A stretch of 61,343 bases of DNA from JBBRYK01 sp038237665 (lineage in GTDB: Bacteria; Actinomycetota; Thermoleophilia; Gaiellales; Gaiellaceae), in NCBI GenBank assembly GCA_038237665.1, contig JBBRYK010000009.1, positions 1 through 61,343 of the forward strand, read 5' to 3'. Positions 1 through 9,610 of the stretch are shown here, one piece after another. The position numbers and the translations under genes are program-made. Positions within the stretch are counted from its first letter, which is position 1. Every line of letters starts with the position of its first letter. The notes below the pieces were generated by a model that saw nothing but the letters and a program-made list of their open reading frames with translations, was not told where the DNA came from and did not search any database.

Positions 1-5
1 ATCCA

Positions 6-113
6 GGGGGGCCGTGGGGGGACGCAGTCCCCCCACCGAGCGGAGCGCAGCGGAGCGACAACTTCCAACCGCCTAGGAGAACCGGGGGGACTCGGGGGGC
101 GTGAGCCCCCCGG
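6..113. repeat. Pair of G6/C6 palindromic elements upstream of the sigma factor
   Basis: Two copies of the pattern G6-N4-G6-N6/7-C6 lie here. In the first, positions 14-23 and 27-36 form a perfect 10-bp stem with a 3-nt loop. In the second, positions 93-100 pair with 105-112 (loop GTGA), but 82-89 can instead pair with 106-113, so two stems exclude each other. No T-tract follows, so these are not classical terminators. They resemble dispersed REP-like palindromes or the end of an upstream transcript. The remaining sequence up to 193 shows no gene; TAGGGT at 179-184 is a candidate -10 box for the sigma gene. Confidence 0.6.
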
Positions 114-193
114 AAACGGGGTTTACCGGAATAGCGCCGGCGGCTCGGCCGTTCACCAATACGACAAATAGCCGCTGCTAGGGTGCCCCGCGG

Positions 194-778
194 ATGAGCG
201 AGGTGACCCCCACCGACGGCAGAAGGCTCGCTGAAGACGCGCGCGACCGCGTGCGTTTCGAGGAGGAGGCGCTTGCGCTTGGAGATCAGGTGTATCGAGT
301 TGCCCGGCGGCTCGTCTCGACGCGCGAAGAGGCCGAGGACCTCATGCAGGAGACCTACGCGCGGGCGTTTCGAAGCTGGCGCCAGTACACCCCGGGCACC
401 AATCTCCGCGCCTGGCTGCTCCGCATCCTCACCAACCTCAACATCGATCGCGGTCGCCGCCAGCAGCGCGCACCCGACACGCAGCCCCTCGAGGAGGGCG
501 ACTATTTCCTCTACAACAAGCTTGAGGAGTCGACCGAGTCGAATCTGGACGAGGAGCGCGTGGACGAGCGGCTCTCCCAAGACGACATCGTCGGAGCCCT
601 CTCGGCCGTCCCGCACGATTTTCGCGACGTGATCGTTCTCGTCGACATCGGCGACTTCACCTATGCGGACGCCGCACAGATCCTCGACATTCCGGTCGGC
701 ACCGTCATGTCGCGGCTGCATCGTGGGAGGCGTATCCTGAAACGCGAGTTGGCCGAAAGGGCTGTGGTGGAGGCGTGA
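194..778 (+). CDS. ECF-family RNA polymerase sigma factor (SigR/SigH-like)
   Basis: This 194-residue protein is an alternative sigma factor that directs RNA polymerase to a stress regulon. Region 2 (about residues 33-90) includes the motif EEAEDLMQETYARAFRSW, and region 4 (about 138-187) holds the helix-turn-helix with IPVGTVMSRLHRGR. The long acidic linker between them is seen in SigR/SigH-type (ECF12-like) factors. The next gene encodes a zinc-type anti-sigma factor and overlaps this stop codon by four bases, which is the usual sigma/anti-sigma pairing. The partner's redox-type zinc motif suggests thiol-oxidative stress as the signal, but that is inference. A possible -10 box TAGGGT lies nine bases before the ATG. 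Confidence 0.93.
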   Translation: MSEVTPTDGRRLAEDARDRVRFEEEALALGDQVYRVARRLVSTREEAEDLMQETYARAFRSWRQYTPGTNLRAWLLRILTNLNIDRGRRQQRAPDTQPLEEGDYFLYNKLEESTESNLDEERVDERLSQDDIVGALSAVPHDFRDVIVLVDIGDFTYADAAQILDIPVGTVMSRLHRGRRILKRELAERAVVEA

Positions 779-1008
779 CCGACGTCGGCTGCGATGCGTG
801 CGAGAAGATGATGCAGCCCTACCTCGACCGTGTCCTGACGGAGGGCGAGTACCTCGAGGCTGAGGAGCATCTCGAGGGTTGCTCCTATTGCCGGACGCGC
901 TACCGCTTCGAGGCGTCCCTCCGTCAATACGTCCGCCAGACGTGCGCCGAGCAGATGGACCCCGCGCTCAAGGCCAAGCTCGTTGCCCTCAGAACCCCGC
1001 TGAACTAA
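775..1008 (+). CDS. Zinc-binding anti-sigma factor (RsrA-like, zf-HC2/ZAS)
   Basis: This 77-residue cytoplasmic protein is the likely antagonist of the sigma factor encoded just upstream. It has the ZAS signature H32-x3-C36-x2-C39 and a second pair C6-x2-C9, the pattern that binds zinc in redox-sensing RsrA-type anti-sigma factors, where disulfide formation frees the sigma factor. The GTG start overlaps the sigma stop as GTGA, so the two are translationally coupled and made in balance. The stop overlaps the convergent gene by four bases (CTAA). No membrane segment is present, which separates it from membrane-anchored anti-sigma factors. Confidence 0.85.
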   Translation: MTDVGCDACEKMMQPYLDRVLTEGEYLEAEEHLEGCSYCRTRYRFEASLRQYVRQTCAEQMDPALKAKLVALRTPLN

Positions 1009-1700
1009 CCGGGTCCGCGCGCCGGGCCGACAATCGCGACAAGCCGTCGCGGGTCCGATCCGCCCGGCAGCGCGCTGGTCACGACTCCGAGCTGCCGCGC
1101 CAGGCGGACCGCGATCCCGAGGCCGCCGGGCTCGTAGTAGATCGCCGTTTGGGTGTAGTCGAAGCGGCCGGCCTTCGCGACACGCCCCAGGCGATACCCG
1201 AGCGCACCGACCTTGGTTGCGATGCGGCGCGTGTGGTTGATGTCGCCGCTGCCGTTGAGCACGTCGACCGTGATCTTCCAGGGCGGCGGGAGGGCCGGTG
1301 CGAGTGCTTTCGAGACCTTCTTCGAGGCACCCGACCCGAGATGGAAGTGCGTAAACGTGACCGCAACGGCGAGCGCGGACATGAGTGCCGCGATCGCCGC
1401 GACGGCGATCAGGCGCGCGTGGGGGTTGACGTCCAGCCCTTTCGGCGGCACGGGAAGCCCGGCCAGCTCACGAGCCTCGCGGCGGCCGATCTCGAGCGCG
1501 CTCGCGTAGAGCAGGCAGGCGACGAGCGCGTCGTCGGCCGAGCGGTACCGGTAGACCCGGCCCTGTTCCAGCCACTGCACCTCGTCTTCCGTGATTCCGG
1601 CCCGATTGGCCGCTTGCTCGAGGGTCAGCTTGCGACGTAGGCGAACGGTCGCCAGCGGCGAGTGGGTGGGGACGGCCTGAAGCGGGCGTGCGGGCTCCAC
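1005..1700 (-). CDS. Membrane protein with N-terminal HTH and C-terminal LytR_C domain
   Basis: This 231-residue protein has a RodZ-like helix-turn-helix (about residues 18-70, with TLEQAANRAGITEDEVQWLEQG), one transmembrane helix (about 105-128) and a C-terminal LytR_C domain (about 148-231, VDVLNGSGDINHTRRIATKV). LytR_C domains occur on envelope proteins and are thought to act outside the membrane; the N-terminal part would face the cytoplasm. The GTG start at 1700 was chosen because it sits four bases after the nucleotidyltransferase stop, with GGAGACC upstream, and just before the HTH region. It probably forms an operon with that gene. The precise role is unknown; a part in cell-wall assembly or cell shape is inference. 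Confidence 0.75.
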   Translation of the reverse strand: MEPARPLQAVPTHSPLATVRLRRKLTLEQAANRAGITEDEVQWLEQGRVYRYRSADDALVACLLYASALEIGRREARELAGLPVPPKGLDVNPHARLIAVAAIAALMSALAVAVTFTHFHLGSGASKKVSKALAPALPPPWKITVDVLNGSGDINHTRRIATKVGALGYRLGRVAKAGRFDYTQTAIYYEPGGLGIAVRLARQLGVVTSALPGGSDPRRLVAIVGPARGPG

Positions 1701-1704
1701 GGCT

Positions 1705-2235
1705 TCATTGTTCGGTCTCCGGAGGCCGCAACCTTCCGGGCAGGTCGGACGGCACGTCGACGTCGCCGGGTGAGCCCAGATCGTCGCAGGGCACCAGCAC
1801 CGGCTCGAGCGCCCGGGCGCCCTCGTCGGCAAGCTCCGCCCAGGCCGCCCGCGCGAGGAGGACGGGATGACCGCGAACGCCCCCGTAGCTCGCGGCGAGC
1901 ACGGGCGCTCGAGTTTGGCGCCAGGCCTCGACGACGCGATCGATCGCGGCCGGATCGAGGTCGGGGCCGTCGGCGAGGAGGACGATCGCGGCGTCGGTTC
2001 CAGGGTCGAGTGCCGCCAGCCCGCAGCGCAGCGATGCACCCGGACCGTTCGCCCATTCCGGACAGCGGACGAACCGCGCATCGGTGTCGACGTCGTGGGC
2101 GCCGAGCACGACGACCAGGTCGCCGAGCTCGCTCGCCCGGCGGGCACGCTCGACGACCTCGCCGAGGAGGAGCTGCTGCTTGGGGGAGCCGAAGCGGCTG
2201 GCCGCCCCGGCCGCGAGAACGACGGCTGCGATCAC
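1705..2235 (-). CDS. MobA/MocA-like NTP transferase
   Basis: This 176-residue protein has the nucleotidyltransferase signature LAAGAASRFGSPKQ at its N-terminus, a GPGASLRCGL segment and an acidic metal-binding motif LADGPDLD, as in molybdenum-cofactor guanylyl- or cytidylyltransferases and related sugar-phosphate nucleotidyltransferases. The GTG at 2235 has a good ribosome site (GGAGGAG) upstream. The part after the signature, where relatives carry a longer G-R-P-L-x-H segment, looks shortened here, so the protein may be a divergent or weakened member. No molybdenum-enzyme genes are visible nearby, so the substrate is not settled. It is transcribed away from the pseudogene starting at 2254. 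Confidence 0.8.
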   Translation of the reverse strand: MIAAVVLAAGAASRFGSPKQQLLLGEVVERARRASELGDLVVVLGAHDVDTDARFVRCPEWANGPGASLRCGLAALDPGTDAAIVLLADGPDLDPAAIDRVVEAWRQTRAPVLAASYGGVRGHPVLLARAAWAELADEGARALEPVLVPCDDLGSPGDVDVPSDLPGRLRPPETEQ

Positions 2236-2253
2236 GGCTCTATTCTCCTCCGG

Positions 2254-3136
2254 GTGGACAGCCCGATCCGGTATGCAAGGAGCGGCGACGTCAACATCGC
2301 CTACCAGGTCACGGGAGACGGGCCGTTCGACCTGGTGCTCGTCCACGGCGTCCTCTTCGCCGCGACCTACCCGGAGCGGACGCGCGCTCTCGTCCTCTAC
2401 GGCACGTACGCGAGGCGACTCCGGAGCGACGACTATCCGTGGGCGTCGACCTGGGAGAACCGCCTCGAGGCGGCGGCTGAGCTCGAGCGCACGTGGGGCG
2501 AGGCGCCGACCTGTAGGCGATGGCACCGAATGCTGACGATGCGCTACGGCGCTGGTTCGTCGCCCGCGGCCGCGCGGCGCTGAGCCCCGGCGGCGCTCGG
2601 GATCTGATCCTGATGAACTCACATGCCGACATCCGTGAGGCGCTCGGAGCGGTCCAGGCGCCGACGCTGGTGCTGCACCGGACCGGGGATCGCGACGCCA
2701 GCGTCGAGGAGGGCCGCTACCTCGCCGAGCGTATTCCCGGCGCGCGCTGGGTCGAGCTGCCCGGCGATGACCACATCCCGATGATCGACCCGGACCAGAT
2801 CCTCGACGAGGTCGAGGAGTTCCAGCCGTGTTCGACGGCCCGGCCCGGGCCATCCGCTGCGCGATCGACCTGCGCGACCGTTTGCGCACACTCGGCCTGG
2901 AAGTCCGAGCAGGAGTTCACACGGGCGAGCTGGAGCGGCCTCCGGGAGCGCCGCCTCGAGGGATCGCGCTCCACCTCGGTGCTCGGGCCGCGGCGCGTGC
3001 CGGCGCGGGCGAGGTGCTGGTCACGGCCACCACTCGGGACCTCGTCGCCGGCTCGGGGCTGGCCTTCGAGGACCGCGGCGAATTCGAGCTGAAGGGTCTG
3101 GACGAGCGGCGGCGGCTCTATGCCGCTACGGCCTGA
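2254..3136 (+). pseudogene. Collapsed alpha/beta-hydrolase - class III adenylate cyclase fusion
   Basis: Three reading frames together encode pieces of an alpha/beta hydrolase fused to a class III nucleotide cyclase. Frame one (2254 to about 2515) carries the N-terminus (RYARSGDVNIAYQVTGDGPF) and then jumps from VLVHG directly to FAATYPERTRALVLYGTYA, so about 80 residues with the nucleophile elbow are gone. Frame two (about 2520 to 2825) has the hydrolase C-terminus (PTLVLHRTGDRD, ELPGDDHIPM). Frame three (2828 to 3136) has only the cyclase C-terminal part (VRAGVHTGELE, FELKGLDERRRLY); the metal-binding FTDIVGST and GDGFF segments are missing. At least two frameshifts and two deletions make it non-functional. 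Confidence 0.85.
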
Positions 3137-4282
3137 TCAGGCGACCGTCGTCACGGCGAGGATGTCCGCCAGGTGGACGAGGCTGAAGGTCATCCGCCTC
3201 GCTGTCACCGCCTCCGCCTCTTCGACGTCGTTGAGCTCGCGCCAGAGGTCGCGCGCGGTCTCGAGCAGCTCGCGGATCCGTCCGATCTCGTCGGAGTGGC
3301 CGTTCTGCTCCCCGCAGGTGTTCAGGGCCAGGCCGAGCACGCCGATTGTGTCCGGCTGCCGGGTCCAGAGGAGCGGCGTCGCCATCGAGAGGTACTGATG
3401 GATGCGGGCGAGCTGCATCGGCTGCGCGTACACGTCCTCCCCTTCCGGGGCGGTGGGTTCGAGCGGCGGCTCGCCGTCCGCGATCCGTGAAGCGCTGACC
3501 CAGAGCATGTTCCGGACCTGTTCTTCGTCGAACCCGGCGACGCGCGCCGTGCGAAGGGCGATCTGCAACGAGTTCGGCTGCCGGCCGTAGGGGTAGTCGG
3601 AGGCGTACAGGACCTGTTCGGGCGAGACCAGCCGGTAGAAGTCGAGGAGGTCGATGGGGCTCCAGGTGGACGTGTCGAAGAAGACGCCTGCCTTCCCACA
3701 GAAGTTGCGGGCGAGCGCTGCGAGGTCGGCGATGCCGGCGTGGGCGATGATCAGCTGCGCCTCGTCGTGGCGCTCGACGAGCCCGGCGAGCTCGTTGGCG
3801 ATCGGGGGCAGGCCCCGGCCGCCGTGAATGAGGATGGGAACACGCCGCTCGGCCGCGACGGCGAAGATCGGGTCGAGCCGCTCGTCGTTGAGCAGAAAGC
3901 CCTGGGCCCGCGGGTGCAGCTTGATCCCGCGCGCCCCCAGGTCGAGGCAGCGCTCGGCCTCCTCGACCGGGGACTCCGCGAGATCCAGGCGGACGAACGG
4001 AATCAGCCGGCCCTCCGAGCGCCGCGCGTATTCCAGCGTGCGGTCGTTCGCGGCGCGAAACGCCGGATGCCGGTCGGGCTCGTCGAGGCAGAACATGAAG
4101 GCGCGCCGGATGCCGAACCGGTCCATGATCGAGTTCAGCTCTTCGGGGACGCCGAGGAACCCGTCGATGTCGGTCCCGAGATGGACGTGCGCGTCGAAGA
4201 TGTCGCAGTCCGGTGGGACGAGCTCCCGAAGCTCGTCGCTGTAGGTCTGCAAGAGCAGCTGCGCGCGCTCGATCGGCTCCAC
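3137..4282 (-). CDS. Amidohydrolase family protein (metal-dependent TIM barrel)
   Basis: This 381-residue protein resembles amidohydrolase-2 family enzymes, which hydrolyse or decarboxylate small cyclic substrates. The HxH metal motif is in FDAHVHLG (about residues 28-35); further ligand candidates are in PILIHGG, IIAHAGI and the aspartate of YASDYPYG. The barrel ends near residue 280. About 100 further residues do not match the barrel and form an unassigned, largely helical C-terminal extension. The GTG at 4282 lies seven bases after TAGACT (4290-4295), which fits a leaderless transcript. Its stop abuts that of the convergent pseudogene. The substrate cannot be told from the sequence. Confidence 0.8.
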   Translation of the reverse strand: MEPIERAQLLLQTYSDELRELVPPDCDIFDAHVHLGTDIDGFLGVPEELNSIMDRFGIRRAFMFCLDEPDRHPAFRAANDRTLEYARRSEGRLIPFVRLDLAESPVEEAERCLDLGARGIKLHPRAQGFLLNDERLDPIFAVAAERRVPILIHGGRGLPPIANELAGLVERHDEAQLIIAHAGIADLAALARNFCGKAGVFFDTSTWSPIDLLDFYRLVSPEQVLYASDYPYGRQPNSLQIALRTARVAGFDEEQVRNMLWVSASRIADGEPPLEPTAPEGEDVYAQPMQLARIHQYLSMATPLLWTRQPDTIGVLGLALNTCGEQNGHSDEIGRIRELLETARDLWRELNDVEEAEAVTARRMTFSLVHLADILAVTTVA

Positions 4283-4289
4283 GCGTCTG

Positions 4290-4295
4290 AGTCTA
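4290..4295 (-). promoter_or_regulatory. Candidate -10 box for leaderless amidohydrolase transcript
   Basis: TAGACT on the minus strand is followed by seven bases and the GTG start of the amidohydrolase. The box overlaps the stop codon of the upstream SRPBCC gene. No convincing -35 is visible. Confidence 0.45.
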
Positions 4296-4736
4296 CGTAT
4301 GCACTTCGGGGTGCTGCGTCCGCTCGGCCAGCCCTCGTGCGAGCAGCTGGCCGCGGCGCTGGAAGTCCTTCTGGATGCGCCTGCGCAGGAGCGGCAACAG
4401 CAGCCGTCCGAGCCCGCGCGGCTGGGCGTCCGCGACCGTTACGAGGTGCGTGCCGCCATCCCGGGCCTCGAGCCTGGTCTCGTAGACGGCCTTCGTCGCC
4501 CCTGTCGCGCGGAAGACCAGCCGCCACGGCCGTTCGTACTCGACGACCTCGAGGTCGACGTCGCCGAGCCGCCGATAGCGGACGCGGAACGTGGTTCCAG
4601 GGCCGATGGGGCCGTCGCTCTCGAGCTCGACGGCCTCGGCGTCCGGGTGCCAGAGAGGCTCGTTTCGAAGGTCGGCGAGGAAGTCGAAGACCTCTTCCTG
4701 GCTCTGAGGCAGGTCCAGTGTCCGCCTGACGCGCAT
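4293..4736 (-). CDS. SRPBCC family protein (polyketide cyclase/START-like fold)
   Basis: This 147-residue protein fits the SRPBCC fold, which forms a deep hydrophobic pocket for lipids or small ligands. The N-terminus MRVRRTLDLPQSQEEVFDFL and the segment PGTTFRVRYRRLGDVDLEVVEY are typical of the family, and the C-terminus is a long amphipathic helix (LLLPLLRRRIQKDFQRRG). The ATG at 4736 is preferred over one four codons upstream because it lies eight bases after TATTGA, a box shared with the divergent peptidase gene, and because the fold begins directly there. The stop codon overlaps the promoter of the amidohydrolase downstream. The ligand and pathway are unknown. Confidence 0.8.
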   Translation of the reverse strand: MRVRRTLDLPQSQEEVFDFLADLRNEPLWHPDAEAVELESDGPIGPGTTFRVRYRRLGDVDLEVVEYERPWRLVFRATGATKAVYETRLEARDGGTHLVTVADAQPRGLGRLLLPLLRRRIQKDFQRRGQLLARGLAERTQHPEVHT

Positions 4737-4754
4737 GCCGACAGTCAATAGGAT
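4726..4754 (+). promoter_or_regulatory. Bidirectional promoter between SRPBCC and M24 peptidase genes
   Basis: On the plus strand, CTGACG (4726-4731), a 17-nt spacer and TAGGAT (4749-4754) form a good sigma-70-like promoter, and the peptidase ATG follows seven bases later at 4762. On the minus strand, TATTGA (4750-4745) lies eight bases before the SRPBCC ATG at 4736. The two -10 boxes share the TA at 4749-4750. Both transcripts would be leaderless. Confidence 0.6.
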
Positions 4755-4761
4755 GCGCGAG

Positions 4762-5901
4762 ATGGCCGAGGTCCTGATCTACGGCGACACCGTTCGCTCG
4801 CCGGAGCTGCGGCACGAGATTCCGCTCGGGATCATGGACCCGTTCGTGTATGCGGAAAAGGACGGCAAGCGCTTCGTCATGGTCAGCATGCTCGAGGCCG
4901 CGCGAGTGGAGGAGGCGGGCGACTACGAGGTGATCCGGCCGGAGGAGCTCGGCGTCGACGACCTGCTCGCGCAGGGACTGCCGCGCGAGGAGATCACGCT
5001 CGAAATGGCGCTCCGCGCAACCAAGCGGTTCGGGATCAGCGATGCGATCGTGCCGCGCGACTTCCCGCTCGAGATCGCGGACTTCCTCCGTGCGAACGGG
5101 GTCAAGCTGACCCCCGACCGCGGCTTCTTCGTCGGTCGGCGCCGCGCGAAGAACGAGGCCGAGCTCGAGGGGATCCGTCGCGCCCAGAAGGCCGCAGAGG
5201 CCGGGATGGGCGCAGTCCGCGAGCTCCTGCGGCGTGCCGACGACGGCAACGGCGGCGGGCTGACGGTCGACGGCAAGCCACTCACGTCAGAGTGGTTGAA
5301 GCAGGCGCTGGCCGAGGCCTTCGTCGCCCACGGGTGCACCGCCGACGATTCGATCGCCTCCCACGGCGCGCAGGCGGCGATCGGCCACGACACGGGGTCG
5401 GGCCAGATCAAGGCCGGCGAGACCGTCGTCGTCGACCTCTGGCCGCGCGACGGCGAGTCCGCGTGCTTCGCGGACATGACCCGGACCTTCGTCGTCGGCG
5501 AGTCCCCCGATGAGGTCAAGGATTGGCACCGGCTCTGCAAGCAGGCCCTCGACGAAGCGATCGAGAAGATCCGGCCGGGCGTGAAGGGCGTCGACGTCTT
5601 CCGGGGAACCTGCGAGCTCTTCCAGCAGCACGGGTATCCCACGCCGCTGACGAAGCAGCCCGGAACCGTGCTCGAAGAAGGCTTCTACCACGGCCTTGGT
5701 CACGGGGTCGGCCTCGAGGTGCACGAGGAGCCGAACCTGGGGATCACCGGCGAGGAGGAGCTCGTCGTCGGCGACGTGATCACGATCGAGCCGGGCCTCT
5801 ACCGGCCGGGCTACGGCGGCTGCCGCCTCGAGGATCTCCTGGTCGTCACCGAGGACGGCGCCGAGAACCTGACCGATTTTCCGTACGACCTCGAGCCCTA
5901 G
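4762..5901 (+). CDS. M24 family metallopeptidase (Xaa-Pro aminopeptidase-like)
   Basis: This 379-residue protein has a creatinase-like N-terminal domain (about residues 1-130) and a pita-bread M24 domain. The five metal ligands are visible: two aspartates in VVDLWPRDGESACFADMTRTF, a histidine in GLGHGVGLEVHEEP, and glutamates in ITIEPGLY and CRLEDLLVV. M24 enzymes use two metal ions to cleave N-terminal residues, often before proline. The ATG at 4762 is preferred over ATGs at 4735 and 4753 because a promoter with a 17-nt spacer ends seven bases before it. The acetyl-CoA synthetase gene follows after 13 bases, so the two are probably co-transcribed. Confidence 0.85.
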   Translation: MAEVLIYGDTVRSPELRHEIPLGIMDPFVYAEKDGKRFVMVSMLEAARVEEAGDYEVIRPEELGVDDLLAQGLPREEITLEMALRATKRFGISDAIVPRDFPLEIADFLRANGVKLTPDRGFFVGRRRAKNEAELEGIRRAQKAAEAGMGAVRELLRRADDGNGGGLTVDGKPLTSEWLKQALAEAFVAHGCTADDSIASHGAQAAIGHDTGSGQIKAGETVVVDLWPRDGESACFADMTRTFVVGESPDEVKDWHRLCKQALDEAIEKIRPGVKGVDVFRGTCELFQQHGYPTPLTKQPGTVLEEGFYHGLGHGVGLEVHEEPNLGITGEEELVVGDVITIEPGLYRPGYGGCRLEDLLVVTEDGAENLTDFPYDLEP

Positions 5902-5914
5902 CAGCCGGAGGTTC

Positions 5915-7870
<1,956 letters not shown>

Positions 7871-7891
7871 CCGGAATACCCGGGCGGGCGC

Positions 7892-8347
7892 ATGCGCACT
7901 GACAGCGAGCGCCGTCGCCGGGCGGCCGATCTGTTCAACCTCGTCTGGCGCCTGCTGGAGAAGCCGGATCGGACGCTCGAGGACGACGAGACGATGGTCC
8001 ACGCCGCCCACGCGTCCCGGTTCTACTGGGGCGAGTCCGGAACGGCGCTGAACTGGGCCCGAGGCGACTGGCAGATCTCCCGCGTCTACGCAACCCTCGG
8101 CCGCGCGGAGCCCGCGCTCCACCATGCCGGGCGTTGCCTCGAGCAATGCCTCGCACATCCGGGAGAGCTGGAGCCCTTCGACCTGCCCTATGCCTACGAG
8201 GCGCTGGCCCGCGCGCATGGCGTTGCCGGCGACCGCGAGCAGGCCGCGCACTTCCGGGCGCTGGCGGAACAGCTGGCCGAGCGGGTCGAGGACGCGGACG
8301 ATCGCGAGCACCTCCTGGACGACCTCGCGACCTTGACCCTCCCCTAG
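7892..8347 (+). CDS. Hypothetical helical-repeat (TPR-like) protein
   Basis: This 151-residue soluble protein is predicted to be all-helical, with TPR-like pairs (WQISRVYATLGRAEPALHHA, LPYAYEALARAHGVAGDREQA) spanning about residues 45-130. TPR-like folds hold other proteins; no catalytic residues stand out and the partner is unknown. It starts 21 bases after acsA and probably belongs to the same transcript. The C-terminus is acidic (ERVEDADDREHLLDDL). The function cannot be given. Confidence 0.65.
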   Translation: MRTDSERRRRAADLFNLVWRLLEKPDRTLEDDETMVHAAHASRFYWGESGTALNWARGDWQISRVYATLGRAEPALHHAGRCLEQCLAHPGELEPFDLPYAYEALARAHGVAGDREQAAHFRALAEQLAERVEDADDREHLLDDLATLTLP

Positions 8348-8349
8348 GT

Positions 8350-8550
8350 ATGGAGCGCAACGGGCTCACCTCGACGGGCGCGCCGCGCGAGGTCTACCTG
8401 TCGAATCCCGACGAGGTCGCCGACCCGAACGACTACGAGACTCTGATCGCGTGGCCGATCGGGGCTGAGGGCGACCTGGAGGAAAGCCGGGACGTCTTCA
8501 TGCGGGCGGTTGAACCCGGAGAAGGCGTCGAAACCTCGCGAGGGCGGTGA
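8350..8550 (+). pseudogene. C-terminal remnant of a GyrI-like effector-binding domain protein
   Basis: The 66-codon frame starting at ATG 8350 contains PREVYLSNPDEVADPNDY followed by an ETLIAWPI-type end, which matches the last strand of GyrI-like (AraC effector-binding) domains. The preceding 100 or so residues of that fold are missing, because the sequence upstream is the end of the TPR-like gene in another frame. The frame then runs past the homology and overlaps the 3' end of the convergent beta-lactamase-fold gene. It is best read as a deletion remnant, though translation of a short peptide cannot be excluded. Confidence 0.55.
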
Positions 8551-9598
8551 CGGCCACGCGCCCCGCCAGCACGTCCGCCTCGTCGCCGGACTGCGAGGTC
8601 ATCACGGCCGCCACGAAGACGCCGCCCGGGTAGTACACGAGCCCGGCGTCGTGCCGGGCGGTCGAGATCCACCCCGCCTTGTGCATGAGCACGACGGGTT
8701 GCCGGCCCAAGTAGCGGCCCAGCTTGCCCCGGTCGGGCACGAGTGAAAGGAGGTACAGCAGGTAGCGCGCGTCGGAGGGCGTGAACTCTCCGCGGAGACG
8801 CTGGGCGAGGACCCCCTTGCCGTCGCTCGCGAGGTGGACGTCGATATAGAGGCGCGCAAGGTCGAACGCGGTCGTGTATTTGCCGCCGAGCGCGGGTTCG
8901 TCCTCATTGCGGATCGGGATGGGCCGGTGTCCATGCGGATCTCTCTCGTAGCCGCCGTACATCTCGGAGTCGACGAGCCCCAGCCGGCGCAGAAGGTCGT
9001 CGACCGCCGCGCCGCCGCCGGAAGTCGAACCACCTAGATGGAGCTCGAGGTCGTTCGCCGCGTCATTGCTGGAATCCACCAGCATCCGATGCAGGAGGCC
9101 GTCCAGCCACGAGCCCGGTGCCGGCTTGCCGTCGAGGGTGCGGAGCACGGCGATGGCGATCGCCACCTTCAACGTCGACGCGGCCGGAAATCGCGCCCGT
9201 GCGTTCGAGGCCGCGCCCGCACCGGATCCGACATTCTCGACGTAGACGGCGCTCGGGCCCGAGACGCCGTGGAGCAGAGCGCGAACCCGAGCTTGAAGCG
9301 CGGGCTCGAGCCACGAAGCGGCCGCGCGAGGCCGAGCGCCCGCGGGGAGACCGACGACGTGGGCGACCTTGAAGATGCGGCGGCCGGCAGTGACCCGGAG
9401 CGTCAGCTCTCCCCGCGGCAAGGGAGCGAGGAAGTCGAAGCTGCGGCCGGCGATCCGCCGTTCGGCGAGGACGCGCCGACCCACACGGACGACCACCCTG
9501 TGGGCGCCTCGAGGGGCGATTCCCGCGATCCGGCCGAACGAGACCTCGTACGGCGCCGGCGCCAGCAGGGCGGGCGGCGGCGGGTGCACGAGCAGCAA
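8498..9598 (-). CDS. Serine hydrolase, class A beta-lactamase-like fold
   Basis: This 366-residue protein has a beta-lactamase/transpeptidase fold: the nucleophile motif SxxK in AASTLKVAIA (about residue 140), the SDN-like motif SSNDAANDLELHL, and the KTG-like motif HKAGWISTARHDAGLVYY. HKAG instead of KTG and the ~110-residue N-terminal beta-rich domain mean it is not a typical antibiotic-resistance enzyme; a role on peptidoglycan or another substrate is possible. The start is TTG at 9598, twelve bases after the M16 peptidase stop in the same frame, so the two form an operon. No clear signal peptide is visible from this start, which is odd for the family and leaves the N-terminus uncertain. 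Confidence 0.72.
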   Translation of the reverse strand: MLLVHPPPPALLAPAPYEVSFGRIAGIAPRGAHRVVVRVGRRVLAERRIAGRSFDFLAPLPRGELTLRVTAGRRIFKVAHVVGLPAGARPRAAASWLEPALQARVRALLHGVSGPSAVYVENVGSGAGAASNARARFPAASTLKVAIAIAVLRTLDGKPAPGSWLDGLLHRMLVDSSNDAANDLELHLGGSTSGGGAAVDDLLRRLGLVDSEMYGGYERDPHGHRPIPIRNEDEPALGGKYTTAFDLARLYIDVHLASDGKGVLAQRLRGEFTPSDARYLLYLLSLVPDRGKLGRYLGRQPVVLMHKAGWISTARHDAGLVYYPGGVFVAAVMTSQSGDEADVLAGRVAVTALARFRRLLRVQPPA

Positions 9599-9610
9599 GG
9601 CCGCGCGGCG

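Noticed and set aside
1662..2583. Long plus-strand frames opposite the LytR_C and MobA-like genes
   Set aside because: They are antisense shadows typical of GC-rich DNA; their compositions are arginine- and proline-heavy without motifs, while the minus-strand frames show clear domains.
8498..9598. Beta-lactamase resistance gene
   Set aside because: The fold motifs are present but HKAG replaces KTG and a large unrelated N-terminal domain exists, so antibiotic hydrolysis cannot be claimed.
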